Assembly (NCBI GenBank): GCA_964474905.1
Contig: CAYYUP010000024.1
Coordinates: 1 to 64,000 of the forward strand
From: JADJRG01 sp964474905
GTDB taxonomy: Bacteria; Myxococcota_A; Polyangia; Nannocystales; Nannocystaceae
Direction: 5' to 3'
Length of the DNA stretch: 64,000 nt
Below, piece by piece: positions 35,846 to 43,590 of the stretch (positions are counted from its first letter, which is position 1; every line of letters begins with the position of its first letter). The position numbers and the translations under genes were made by a program. The notes under the pieces were generated by a model that was not told the DNA's origin, made no database searches, and saw only the letters and a list, made by a program, of their open reading frames with translations.

Positions 35846-36211
35846 ATCGCCCCCCCGATCACGCCGATCTCGCCGAGATGATCGCGATGCACCTCCGCGC
35901 TTTCAAGCTCCCGACGATGGCATCAATATGCTCGGCCGATGGCGAGTCCTACCGCCTCGATCGCCGCGACGGCATCGTCCGCCTCTCTCTCGCCTATCGC
36001 TCCCCCCTACCCGGCTCAGCATCATCTGACAGACCTCATCCTCTACAACCTCAGCGTCGGCAGCATCCGTCGCTTCGGCCTACCGCTCGCCCATGCCCGG
36101 GTCGAGCTTCGCCGGCTTCGCCCGCCCGCGGCCGACATCTATCAACAGGCCTACGGAGAGCAGGTCGCCTTTGATGCCGACGTCGACGCGATCTCGATCC
36201 TGCTAAGGTGC
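35846..36211 (+). pseudogene. Frameshifted remnant of an AraC-type regulator N-domain
   Basis: Between the LysR and DUF58 genes, one frame encodes DLAEMIAMHLRAFKLPTMAS and further RLDRRDGIVRLSLAYRSPLP up to ~36010. The next frame (+1) continues HLTDLILYNLSVGSIRRFGL and DIYQQAYGEQVAFDADVDAI up to ~36211. Joined, these resemble the arabinose-binding-like N-domain of AraC/OruR regulators (Arabinose_bd), with conserved cross-over near 36005-36025. There is no start region and no helix-turn-helix part, so it is a decayed fragment. Similarity is judged by eye only. Confidence 0.4.
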
Positions 36212-36221
36212 CGCTCTGACC

Positions 36222-37241
36222 GTGCCCACCGACCCAAAGAGTGCGCTCGCAGCGATCCTGCCGGCGACGCTCCGTGACCTGCTTCGGGGCCGCGCGCTGG
36301 TGCTCGGACGACCGGTGTGGGGTCAACGAGCCGGCCGTCATGTCGCGGACCGTGCGGGGCTCGGCCACCTCTTTCGAGCCCACCGCCCCTACGTCGCGGG
36401 CGACGATCCACGCCTCCTCGACTGGCGTGCGATGGCCCGCCACGACCGACCGATGATCCGGCAAACCGAGGGCGAAGAGGAACTCTCCCTGATCGCGCTG
36501 ATCGACCGCTCCGGGGCGATGAATTACGGCGAAGGCACAACCCATAAGCACAGCTATGCCGCCGCTTTGATCGCCGCGCTAGCCCACCTTGCACTCCGCC
36601 AGGGCGATCGTTTTGGCTTCGCTTGCGGCGGCAATGGAATGACCGACATCGGCCACATTCGACCCACCGGCGGCGCCCACCGACTGCACGCGCTGGCGCT
36701 GGCGCTCTCGCCCGTGGACAAGGAAAAGGAAAAGGAAAAGGAAAAAATGCTCCGCGGGGTCTGTCCCTGGGGTCAGCTCGTCCTGGAGACCGCCCCGCGA
36801 TTGCCGAAGCGCGCCCTCGTGCTCGCCACCTCCGACTTCCTAGATCCCTGCCCCGCCGCGGACGAGGAGCAAGCGCGTGCCGCCGAGTTCGATCTCTGGC
36901 GCAGCTTTGCGGGCCTGCGCGCGCGCGGCCACGACGTTGTACTCCTGCAGATCCTGCACGCCGACGAACTCCATCCGCCCTGGGCGACGGACGACGAACT
37001 CCTGCGCATCGTCGATCCAACGGGCCGCCGCACCGAACTCGTCGGCTCCGCAAGAGCCCTCGTTCGCCGCTATCAAGCCCGCTTCGCCGGCCACCAGCGA
37101 GCGCTCACCCGCCACTGCGAAGAGCACGGGATCCACTTGATCCAAGCACAGAGCAATACCCCCCTAGAAGACACACTGCTCGCCCTGCTCGCCTGTCTGC
37201 GCGGCGCCCCCCATCAGCGAGCACGGAGCATTCGCCGATGA
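36222..37241 (+). CDS. DUF58-domain protein (vWA-like)
   Basis: The 339-aa protein fits the DUF58 family: GHLFRAHRPYVAGDDPRLLDW is the family's hallmark block, with a MIDAS-like DRSGAMNYGEG after it. A run of Lys-Glu dipeptides (KEKEKEKEK) encoded by a 6-bp tandem repeat at 36718-36745 lies in a surface loop. By family, it works with a MoxR ATPase and membrane vWA proteins; the MoxR gene is at 28839. GTG 36222 is the start. Its stop overlaps the start of the BatA-like gene by 4 bp (ATGA), so the two are translationally coupled. Confidence 0.85.
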   Translation: MPTDPKSALAAILPATLRDLLRGRALVLGRPVWGQRAGRHVADRAGLGHLFRAHRPYVAGDDPRLLDWRAMARHDRPMIRQTEGEEELSLIALIDRSGAMNYGEGTTHKHSYAAALIAALAHLALRQGDRFGFACGGNGMTDIGHIRPTGGAHRLHALALALSPVDKEKEKEKEKMLRGVCPWGQLVLETAPRLPKRALVLATSDFLDPCPAADEEQARAAEFDLWRSFAGLRARGHDVVLLQILHADELHPPWATDDELLRIVDPTGRRTELVGSARALVRRYQARFAGHQRALTRHCEEHGIHLIQAQSNTPLEDTLLALLACLRGAPHQRARSIRR

Positions 37242-39388
37242 GTTTGCTCGCCCCCCTACTGCTCGTCGGCCTCATCGGCCTGGCTCTGCCGCTCGCCGCC
37301 CACCTCCGTGGTCGCCGAGAACCGCGGACGATCGCCTTCGCAGGCCGCCGCTTCCTCGCCGCCAAGGGCGAGATCCTGAACCAGCGTCAGCGCCTTCGCG
37401 ACCGCAGCCTGCTCGCGCTCCGCCTGCTCCTGCTGGCCCTTGTCATCATCGCCCTTAGTCGACCGGTGAGCCGCCACGAGACAACGCTCGCAGTCCTGAG
37501 CGAGGCCCATGACGCGATCCTCCTAGTCGACGGATCGCGGAGCATGGGGCTGCGCCAGGGCGATACGACGCTCTTCGCCGCAAGTGCCCGCAAGGCAGCT
37601 TCGATCGCCGATGCACTACCGGCCGGCAGCCGCCTGGGCCTCATCGGCAGCGATCCGACGCTGCCGATACAAACCCCGAGCGCCGATACACACGCAGCTC
37701 TGCAGGCTCTTAATGCCCACCTCAAAAAAAAGACTCCACGCCCCGGAAGCTGGCGCCTCAACGATCGACTGAGCGCCGCCGTCGCCCTCAGCGACCGCGA
37801 TGACGGCCACCCACGGGTGATCTACGCGCTCTCCGACCGCACCGCGGGGGGCCTCGCCTCGCTGCCCACAAGCGCCGCAGAGGGGGTTGCTGTGCTGCCG
37901 ATCGCGATCGACGAACCAGCGCCGGAGACCCCTGAGATCCACCTCGGCATCACCTCCGCCAGCTGGGAACCGGCACCGGAGATCGATCCCCGAGCGCTGC
38001 GCATCCGCGCCGAGATCCGCTCATTCGCGGCGCCCAAGAGCACTCACCACCGGCAGGTCGCAGTCGCCCTCAGAATCAGCGGCGAGCTGATCAGCCAGGT
38101 CGAGATCGAGGTCGCCGAAGGTTCCACATCCCCCGTCGAATTTACCTACACCTACACCTCCATCGGCAAACGTGTGCCCCTTGCGGCGAGCATCGAGCTG
38201 GTCGACGGTGGCGTCGCCCTCGACGATGCGCTGCCCAGCGACGATCGCCGTCACCTCTGGCTTGCGACCGACGAGCGCACAGCCGTCACCCTCGTCAACG
38301 GTGATCCGAGCGAGCTTCGCACCCACGACGAGGTGTTTTTCCTCGCCACCGCGCTCGCCGAGCCCAACCGAGATAACCCAGGAAGAGGCCCCGTTCTCCA
38401 CAACCTCGCCCCCGATCAGCTCGAGTCCCAGATCCGTGAACGCGGCGCTCTCGCGCTCGCCCAGGTCGATGTGCTGGTGCTCGCCAATACCGCGGCACCG
38501 AGCGAAGATGTCGCCGCGGCGATACGTGAGCGCGTCACCGAAGGCATGGGTCTGTGGGTGACCGTCGGCGAGCGTGTCGACGCCAAGATCTACAACCAGC
38601 GCCTCGGTGATCTTCTACCGCTGCTCCTTCGCGAAGCGGTTCTCGCCGGTACCGCACCCGGTCGCAACGAGGCCATGGGCGTGGGTTTTTCTGCGGCCAA
38701 GCTCGATCATCCCGCGCTCCGCGGCGAACGCAGCGACCTCGGCCTGCTCGGCGCCCGCGCCCGTCGCATCTTCCTCCTCGAACCCGATGCGAGCCGTCCC
38801 CATGACATCGCGCTCACCTACGAAAACGGCGCCCCGACTCTGCTCACCCGTGACTTCGGCCGCGGCCGTGTCGCTTTGCTGACGACCTCGGTCGACCGCG
38901 ATTGGTCCGACCTGCCCCTTCGACCAGGATTTGTTCCCCTCGCACTGCGCACGATCGCCTACCTCGGCGATCGCGCGAACCAGAGCAACGCCCAGGCCCT
39001 CGAGGTCGGCGATGTCTGGAGTTCCGCGCTGCCCGGGCCACTCACTGTGGTCACACCGAGCGGTCAAAGGATCGCCCTCGCAGCCGACGACGACGGCGTA
39101 CACCGCTTCACCAACACCTTTGAGCTCGGCCACTACCGGGTCGAACATCACGATCCACGGCACCCAAAGAGGAGCAGCACGCCACTGCTGTTCACGGTCA
39201 ACGTCGATCCCTCCGAGAGCGAGACCACGCCCTTAGAGATCCCGCCCCCCACGCTCGTTGGCGATCAGGTGCTAGCCACTGCTCATGTGCCCCGCTGGCG
39301 CCCGCTGCTGGCCCTCGCGGGGTTAATGCTGCTCATCGAATCGCTGCTCCGCATGCACTCCCGCTGGCGGTCACGACATGACTCTTAG
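37238..39388 (+). CDS. BatA/vWA-type membrane protein
   Basis: The 716-aa protein starts with the BatA N-terminal membrane domain (MSLLAPLLLVGLIGLALPL then HLRGRREPRTIAFAGRRFL and a second helix), followed by a vWA fold with MIDAS-like DGSRSMGLRQG at about residue 90, a long beta-rich region, a glutamine-amidotransferase-like segment (HPALRGERSDLG) and a final transmembrane helix near residue 690. This is the usual form of the large partner in MoxR-DUF58-BatA clusters, anchored in the inner membrane with a periplasmic body. It shares an ATGA junction with the DUF58 gene. Substrate is unknown for the family. Confidence 0.83.
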   Translation: MSLLAPLLLVGLIGLALPLAAHLRGRREPRTIAFAGRRFLAAKGEILNQRQRLRDRSLLALRLLLLALVIIALSRPVSRHETTLAVLSEAHDAILLVDGSRSMGLRQGDTTLFAASARKAASIADALPAGSRLGLIGSDPTLPIQTPSADTHAALQALNAHLKKKTPRPGSWRLNDRLSAAVALSDRDDGHPRVIYALSDRTAGGLASLPTSAAEGVAVLPIAIDEPAPETPEIHLGITSASWEPAPEIDPRALRIRAEIRSFAAPKSTHHRQVAVALRISGELISQVEIEVAEGSTSPVEFTYTYTSIGKRVPLAASIELVDGGVALDDALPSDDRRHLWLATDERTAVTLVNGDPSELRTHDEVFFLATALAEPNRDNPGRGPVLHNLAPDQLESQIRERGALALAQVDVLVLANTAAPSEDVAAAIRERVTEGMGLWVTVGERVDAKIYNQRLGDLLPLLLREAVLAGTAPGRNEAMGVGFSAAKLDHPALRGERSDLGLLGARARRIFLLEPDASRPHDIALTYENGAPTLLTRDFGRGRVALLTTSVDRDWSDLPLRPGFVPLALRTIAYLGDRANQSNAQALEVGDVWSSALPGPLTVVTPSGQRIALAADDDGVHRFTNTFELGHYRVEHHDPRHPKRSSTPLLFTVNVDPSESETTPLEIPPPTLVGDQVLATAHVPRWRPLLALAGLMLLIESLLRMHSRWRSRHDS

Positions 39389-39447
39389 GACATCTAAAAT
39401 TGTCCCGCGAGATCTGTGCAGAGCAACCTTCGCTCAAAACCTGGGCT

Positions 39448-39822
39448 TCAGCTTTGAGCTTCAGCCTCGATCTCTAGGTCGGTACTCGTGACCAGCTCGT
39501 GGATCTCGAGGATGTTCTTGCCGCGGAACATCTCCTTGGGCGCGCGCTCGCGGTGGGCTTTTTTAAAATCATCGCTGGCGACCCAGCGCTCAAAATCCGC
39601 GAGTGTCAGCCACCAGGTCTTGATCTCGTAATAACCCTCGCCCGCGGGATCATCTCGCCAGACACCCGCACTCGGATCAAAGCTCATCGGCCGCGGCCGA
39701 TGCACCTCATTGCGGACAAAACCTGGGTGGCTGTCGACGAGATGGACGCGCCGCTTAAAGCGGTCCTCAAAGTCGATCTCATGGCCCTCGGCCACCGGGA
39801 TACGATTGGTCACGACGATCAT
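39448..39822 (-). CDS. HmoA/IsdG-like antibiotic biosynthesis monooxygenase-fold protein
   Basis: The ~124-aa protein has the ABM ferredoxin-like fold: MIVVTNRIPVAEGHEIDFED, then HLVDSHPGFVRNEVHRP and TWWLTLADFERWVASDDFKKAHR. The conserved His in KKAHRE and the WW..F.RW segment fit heme-degrading monooxygenases of the HmoA type, which open heme to release iron. ATG 39822 is the start; upstream codons to 39858 do not look like family sequence. It lies 42 bp after nagZ on the same strand and could share its transcript. The heme role is by family only. Confidence 0.8.
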   Translation of the reverse strand: MIVVTNRIPVAEGHEIDFEDRFKRRVHLVDSHPGFVRNEVHRPRPMSFDPSAGVWRDDPAGEGYYEIKTWWLTLADFERWVASDDFKKAHRERAPKEMFRGKNILEIHELVTSTDLEIEAEAQS

Positions 39823-39864
39823 CGCCGCGAGCTTTACCCGGCCGGCGGCGCATAGCAAGCTCGC

Positions 39865-40917
39865 TCAAGCGAGTTCGAGTTTGCTTGCGAGCGCCCGATG
39901 GGCCCGGTAGGGCGGCCCCTGGGGCCGATGCTCGGCGCCGATCCGGGCCCCCTCGGCGTAGGCCGCCTTAAGCGCGACCAAGCGCCGCAAGGCCTCTTCG
40001 ACTAGGCGATCTGGGGCTCGCTCGAGCAACCGGAGCACCTCGCCGGCAAGGCTCCAATCACTGCACACCAGCAGCGAATCGACACCGGCCTCCAGCGACC
40101 CGAGCGTGCGCTGCTCCACCGAATAGTGATCGGCAACCGCCCGCATCTCGAGATCATCCGAGAAGACAAGCCCGTCGTAGCCGAGTTCCTCCCGGAGCAG
40201 GTTGATGATCGGCGGCGAAAGAGTCGCAGGCCGCTTGCGGTCGAGACGAGGGAAGAGCACATGAGCGGTCATCACCGACGCGACCTCCTGGGCCACCGCC
40301 GCGGCGAAGGGCGGCAGCTCAACGGCACGCAGTCGGTCTAAGTCGTGCTCTAGACGCGGCAGCTCAAAATGGGAATCTGAGCGCGTATCCCCGTGACCCG
40401 GAAAGTGCTTTGCACAGGCCGCAACGCCACGCCCCTGCATGCCTCGAATAAAAGCGCGGGCGTGCTCGCTGACCCGCTCAGGCCCACGGGCGAAGGATCG
40501 ATCACCGATCACCGGGTTCTTTGGGTTGGTATCGACGTCGACAACCGGCGCGAAGTCGAGGCCGATCCCGTAGTCGATGAGCTCCGTCGCCAAGGCCTCG
40601 CCGACCGCCGCTGTCGACTCGAGATCACCAACGCTGCCGACCCGGCGCATCGGCGGCCACACGGTAAATGGATCACGGAGCCGCTGAACCCGGCCGCCCT
40701 CCTGATCGATCGCGATCAGCAGCGGCACCTCATCGGGCGCCGCCGCGTGCAGATCGCGGCAGAGGCGAAACACCTGCTCGGGCGAGTCGATGTTGCGAGC
40801 GAAGAGGACGACGCCACCGACCCGCCCCTCGGCGATCCGCTGGCACAGGGGCGGCGGCACTTCCGTGCCGTCAAAACCGACGAAGAGGAGCTGACCCGGT
40901 TGCCATTTTGACGGCAT
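39865..40917 (-). CDS. nagZ: Beta-N-acetylhexosaminidase NagZ (GH3)
   Basis: The 350-aa protein is a single-domain GH3 enzyme: DQEGGRVQRLR, DFAPVVDVDTNP, GDRSFARGPE and the catalytic loop KHFPGHGDTRSDSH (general acid/base His-Asp pair) are all present, and the nucleophile Asp is in VFSDDLEMRA. NagZ removes GlcNAc from 1,6-anhydro-muropeptides in peptidoglycan recycling in the cytoplasm; no signal peptide is seen, in agreement. ATG 40917 is chosen over the open frame to 41019, which would overlap the divergent HIT gene. Confidence 0.92.
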   Translation of the reverse strand: MPSKWQPGQLLFVGFDGTEVPPPLCQRIAEGRVGGVVLFARNIDSPEQVFRLCRDLHAAAPDEVPLLIAIDQEGGRVQRLRDPFTVWPPMRRVGSVGDLESTAAVGEALATELIDYGIGLDFAPVVDVDTNPKNPVIGDRSFARGPERVSEHARAFIRGMQGRGVAACAKHFPGHGDTRSDSHFELPRLEHDLDRLRAVELPPFAAAVAQEVASVMTAHVLFPRLDRKRPATLSPPIINLLREELGYDGLVFSDDLEMRAVADHYSVEQRTLGSLEAGVDSLLVCSDWSLAGEVLRLLERAPDRLVEEALRRLVALKAAYAEGARIGAEHRPQGPPYRAHRALASKLELA

Positions 40918-40997
40918 GCCTGGAGCGTACCCCAAGGCAGGCAAAGCGCAGAGTTCAGGTGTTGCTGCCGACGTCGGCGAGCCCCATACTCGGGGCC

Positions 40998-41429
40998 ATG
41001 TCTGAGACGATCTTCGCAAAGATCATTCGCGGCGAGATCCCCTGTCACCGGGTCTACGAGGACGATCTCGTGCTCGCCTTCCTCGACATCAACCCCCTGA
41101 GTCCTGGTCACACACTCGTGATCCCAAAGCGTGCCGCCACCACCTTAGACGAACTCGACGAGGCGTCCGCGGCTGCCATCGGCCGAGCACTGCCGCGGAT
41201 CTGCCGGGCGGTGATCGCCGCGACCGGCACCAAGGCCTACAACATCCTGCAAAATAACGGCGCAGGGGCTCACCAGGCGGTGTTTCACGTGCACTTCCAC
41301 ATCATCCCCAAGCCCTCCCAAGAGCGCGGCCTGGGCATCCGCTGGCCGGGCGGCGCCCTCGATCACACAGCTGCTGCAGCCCTCGCCACCGAGATCCGCG
41401 AACGCCTCCAGGCCAGCTCCGCCTCCTGA
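40998..41429 (+). CDS. HIT-family nucleotide hydrolase/transferase
   Basis: The 143-aa protein begins CIFAKI-like (MSETIFAKIIRGEIP) and carries the histidine triad HVHFHII at 97-103, plus LVIPKRAATTLDEL. It belongs to the Hint/PKCI branch, which hydrolyses aminoacyl-adenylates and related phosphoramidates. The frame is open 330 bp upstream, but that part is in antisense to nagZ and has no family similarity, so ATG 40998 is the start. It is divergent from nagZ with an 80-bp spacer. Confidence 0.93.
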   Translation: MSETIFAKIIRGEIPCHRVYEDDLVLAFLDINPLSPGHTLVIPKRAATTLDELDEASAAAIGRALPRICRAVIAATGTKAYNILQNNGAGAHQAVFHVHFHIIPKPSQERGLGIRWPGGALDHTAAAALATEIRERLQASSAS

Positions 41430-41486
41430 TCTCGCAGGCAAAAGTGTCGACAGCCCTGCCGACACTTGCCGCGACGCAGGCACCGG

Positions 41487-41541
41487 CCAAGCACTGGCCA
41501 AGCACTGGCCAAGCACTGGCCAAGCACTGGTTAAGCACGGG
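41487..41541. repeat. 11-bp tandem repeat
   Basis: CCAAGCACTGG is repeated four times without change (41487-41530), followed by one degenerate copy. It fills most of the space before the start of the FG-GAP lipoprotein gene (41586). Confidence 0.95.
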
Positions 41542-41585
41542 CCGAGGACGGCGAGCGGGAGCGCGTTCTGGTAGCGTCAGCTCCT

Positions 41586-43517
41586 ATGCCAGTGCTCCGA
41601 AGCGCAAAAACCGTCACCGCTGCGTTCGCCCTCGTCGCTGCGCTTCCCCTTTGCAGCTGCAACGGCCCGGGCCAAGGCTCGGAGACCAACCCAAACCCAA
41701 ACTCAAGCTCCAGCACGGCCACGAACTCGACCGCCACGACGAACGCAACAACCGGCATCGGCGAGACCGAAAGCAGCAGTGGCTCCTCCAGCACCGGCGT
41801 GCCCTTTGTCTGCGAGCCGGTGCCGATCACAACTCCGGGCAGCGGCTTCTTCGTCGACATCAGTGACTCCAGCGGCATCCGCGTCGACAACTTCATCAAA
41901 GATCCGCCCAAGCCGATCCCGATCAACGATCACAGCCGCCTCGGCTTCGTCGACATCGACGGCGACGGCTTCGACGATATCGTCGCCCACTCGCTCTTCC
42001 CCAATCCCCAATCCGGCATTCCCTTTGAGCACCTGGTCTTCCGCAATCTCGGCGACGGCACCTTCGAGCATTTTAGCGACCAGAGCGGCCTTCGCGATGT
42101 GCAGGCAGGGTTTTTTGCCTTCGCTGATATCGACAACGACGGCGACCAGGACTGCTTCGCAGGTCTCGACATCGACCTGCCCGGAGAGACCAATCGTATC
42201 TTTTTAAACGACGGCGAGGGCCACTTCAGTGAGCTGCCGATGGCCGGTGTCGAAGTCAGTAAGCGGGCCGCCAACGCCGTCTTCGCCGACTTCAACGGCG
42301 ACGCCAAGCTCGACCTCTTCGTCGGCAACGGGCACACCTCTTACACGGTCGCCGATCAGCTCTTCTTTGGCTTTGGCGACGGTACCTTTCAGGACGTCAC
42401 CAACGTCTACATGGCCGGCGCCAAGGCACAGCCGACCAACGGAAGCGTCACCTGCGACCTGGACGACGACGGCGACCTCGACATCGTCGTCTCGACCTAC
42501 GGCGTCTCGAGCCTCCTGGGAGCGAACCACCTGTGGGAAAATGACGGCAGCGGCAAGTTCAGCGAGGTCGCCGTCGAACGCGGCTTCGCGTCCCTTGCAA
42601 CCGGCAACTACTACCTCGCATCGACCGGCAATGGGCAGGATCCCGAACCCGACAAGGGCCCCGGCGAGTACATCGGCTCCAACGGCTTCGGCCTGCAATG
42701 CGAGGACGTCAGCGGCGACGGCCTCCCAGACATCTTTATCGCGACGATCTCCCACCCAGTAAGCAGCGACTACAAACGCACTTGGTCCGATCCCACCCAG
42801 CTCTTGATCAACCAAGGACCGAGCAACGGCTACGCCCTAGTCAACGAATTCCTCGCCCGCGGCCTGCCCTTTAACGAGGGTGACGTCGATGCCTCGATGA
42901 TCGACTTCGACAACGACGGCCGCCTCGACCTCGCGCTCTCCCGCGACAAAAAATACGAGGGCAACTACAGCGACGTCGATCAAAAATCATGGTTTGGTCT
43001 GATGCATCAGGGCCAGGACGGCAGCTTCACCAGCCTGGGCCCGCAAAGCGGCATCAACGACGACAAAGATCCCTACAACCGGATGAAGGCCGCACAAAAC
43101 CACGCCTGGTCCGACATCGATCACGACGGCGATCTCGATCTCCTCGTCGGCGGTCGCGACAACGGCAACGGTGGCCGCCCCAATTTTCTCTTTCGCAACG
43201 AACTCGGCGAGAAAAACGCCTGGCTGGCCATCCGCCTAAGCGGCGATGGCGTGGCGATCAACCGCGATGCGATCGGTGCTCGGGTCTCGCTGCGCTTCGA
43301 CGGTTGGACGGTCGCCCGCGAGGTCAAGACCGGGCGCGGCACCTACAATTCGCTCGACTCCCGCACCCTGCACTTCGGCCTCGGCGACCTCGGTTGCGAC
43401 TACGAGGTTGAGATCCGCTGGCCCGACGGCACCCTGCAAACCTACGCCGCCAGCGATTTTCCGCCGGGACATTACGTGCACCTCGACTACAACGGAACCC
43501 CCGAAGTCGAGGGCTGA
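41586..43517 (+). CDS. CRTAC1-like FG-GAP/VCBS repeat lipoprotein with ASPIC/UnbV domain
   Basis: The 643-aa protein has a lipoprotein-type signal (PLCSC, Cys23/25), a Ser/Thr/Asn spacer, and then repeated FG-GAP/VCBS units with calcium-binding DxDxDG motifs (DIDGDGFDD, DIDNDGDQD, DFNGDAKLD, DLDDDGDLD, DFDNDGRLD, DIDHDGDLD), forming a beta-propeller. The last ~80 residues (GARVSLRFDG, GRGTYNSLDSRTLHFGLGD, VEIRWPDG) match the ASPIC/UnbV domain of CRTAC1-type proteins. It is a surface protein, probably adhesive or carbohydrate-binding; the exact ligand is unknown. The ATG at 41586 lies right after the tandem repeat. Confidence 0.87.
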   Translation: MPVLRSAKTVTAAFALVAALPLCSCNGPGQGSETNPNPNSSSSTATNSTATTNATTGIGETESSSGSSSTGVPFVCEPVPITTPGSGFFVDISDSSGIRVDNFIKDPPKPIPINDHSRLGFVDIDGDGFDDIVAHSLFPNPQSGIPFEHLVFRNLGDGTFEHFSDQSGLRDVQAGFFAFADIDNDGDQDCFAGLDIDLPGETNRIFLNDGEGHFSELPMAGVEVSKRAANAVFADFNGDAKLDLFVGNGHTSYTVADQLFFGFGDGTFQDVTNVYMAGAKAQPTNGSVTCDLDDDGDLDIVVSTYGVSSLLGANHLWENDGSGKFSEVAVERGFASLATGNYYLASTGNGQDPEPDKGPGEYIGSNGFGLQCEDVSGDGLPDIFIATISHPVSSDYKRTWSDPTQLLINQGPSNGYALVNEFLARGLPFNEGDVDASMIDFDNDGRLDLALSRDKKYEGNYSDVDQKSWFGLMHQGQDGSFTSLGPQSGINDDKDPYNRMKAAQNHAWSDIDHDGDLDLLVGGRDNGNGGRPNFLFRNELGEKNAWLAIRLSGDGVAINRDAIGARVSLRFDGWTVAREVKTGRGTYNSLDSRTLHFGLGDLGCDYEVEIRWPDGTLQTYAASDFPPGHYVHLDYNGTPEVEG

Positions 43518-43560
43518 GCGACGCCTCTGGCCGCACCCGCCTCGACGCGTGGGCCCCCTT

Positions 43561-43590
43561 GATCAAATCAGATCAAATCAGATCAAATCA
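43561..43590. repeat. 10-bp tandem repeat at a gene end
   Basis: GATCAAATCA occurs three times in a row, preceded by a partial copy. The last copy contains the stop codon (TCA on the plus strand, 43588-43590) of the minus-strand lipoprotein gene. Confidence 0.9.

Noticed and set aside
40668..40997. N-terminal extension of the HIT protein
   Set aside because: Antisense to nagZ; the HIT family starts at the MSETIFAKI block (ATG 40998).
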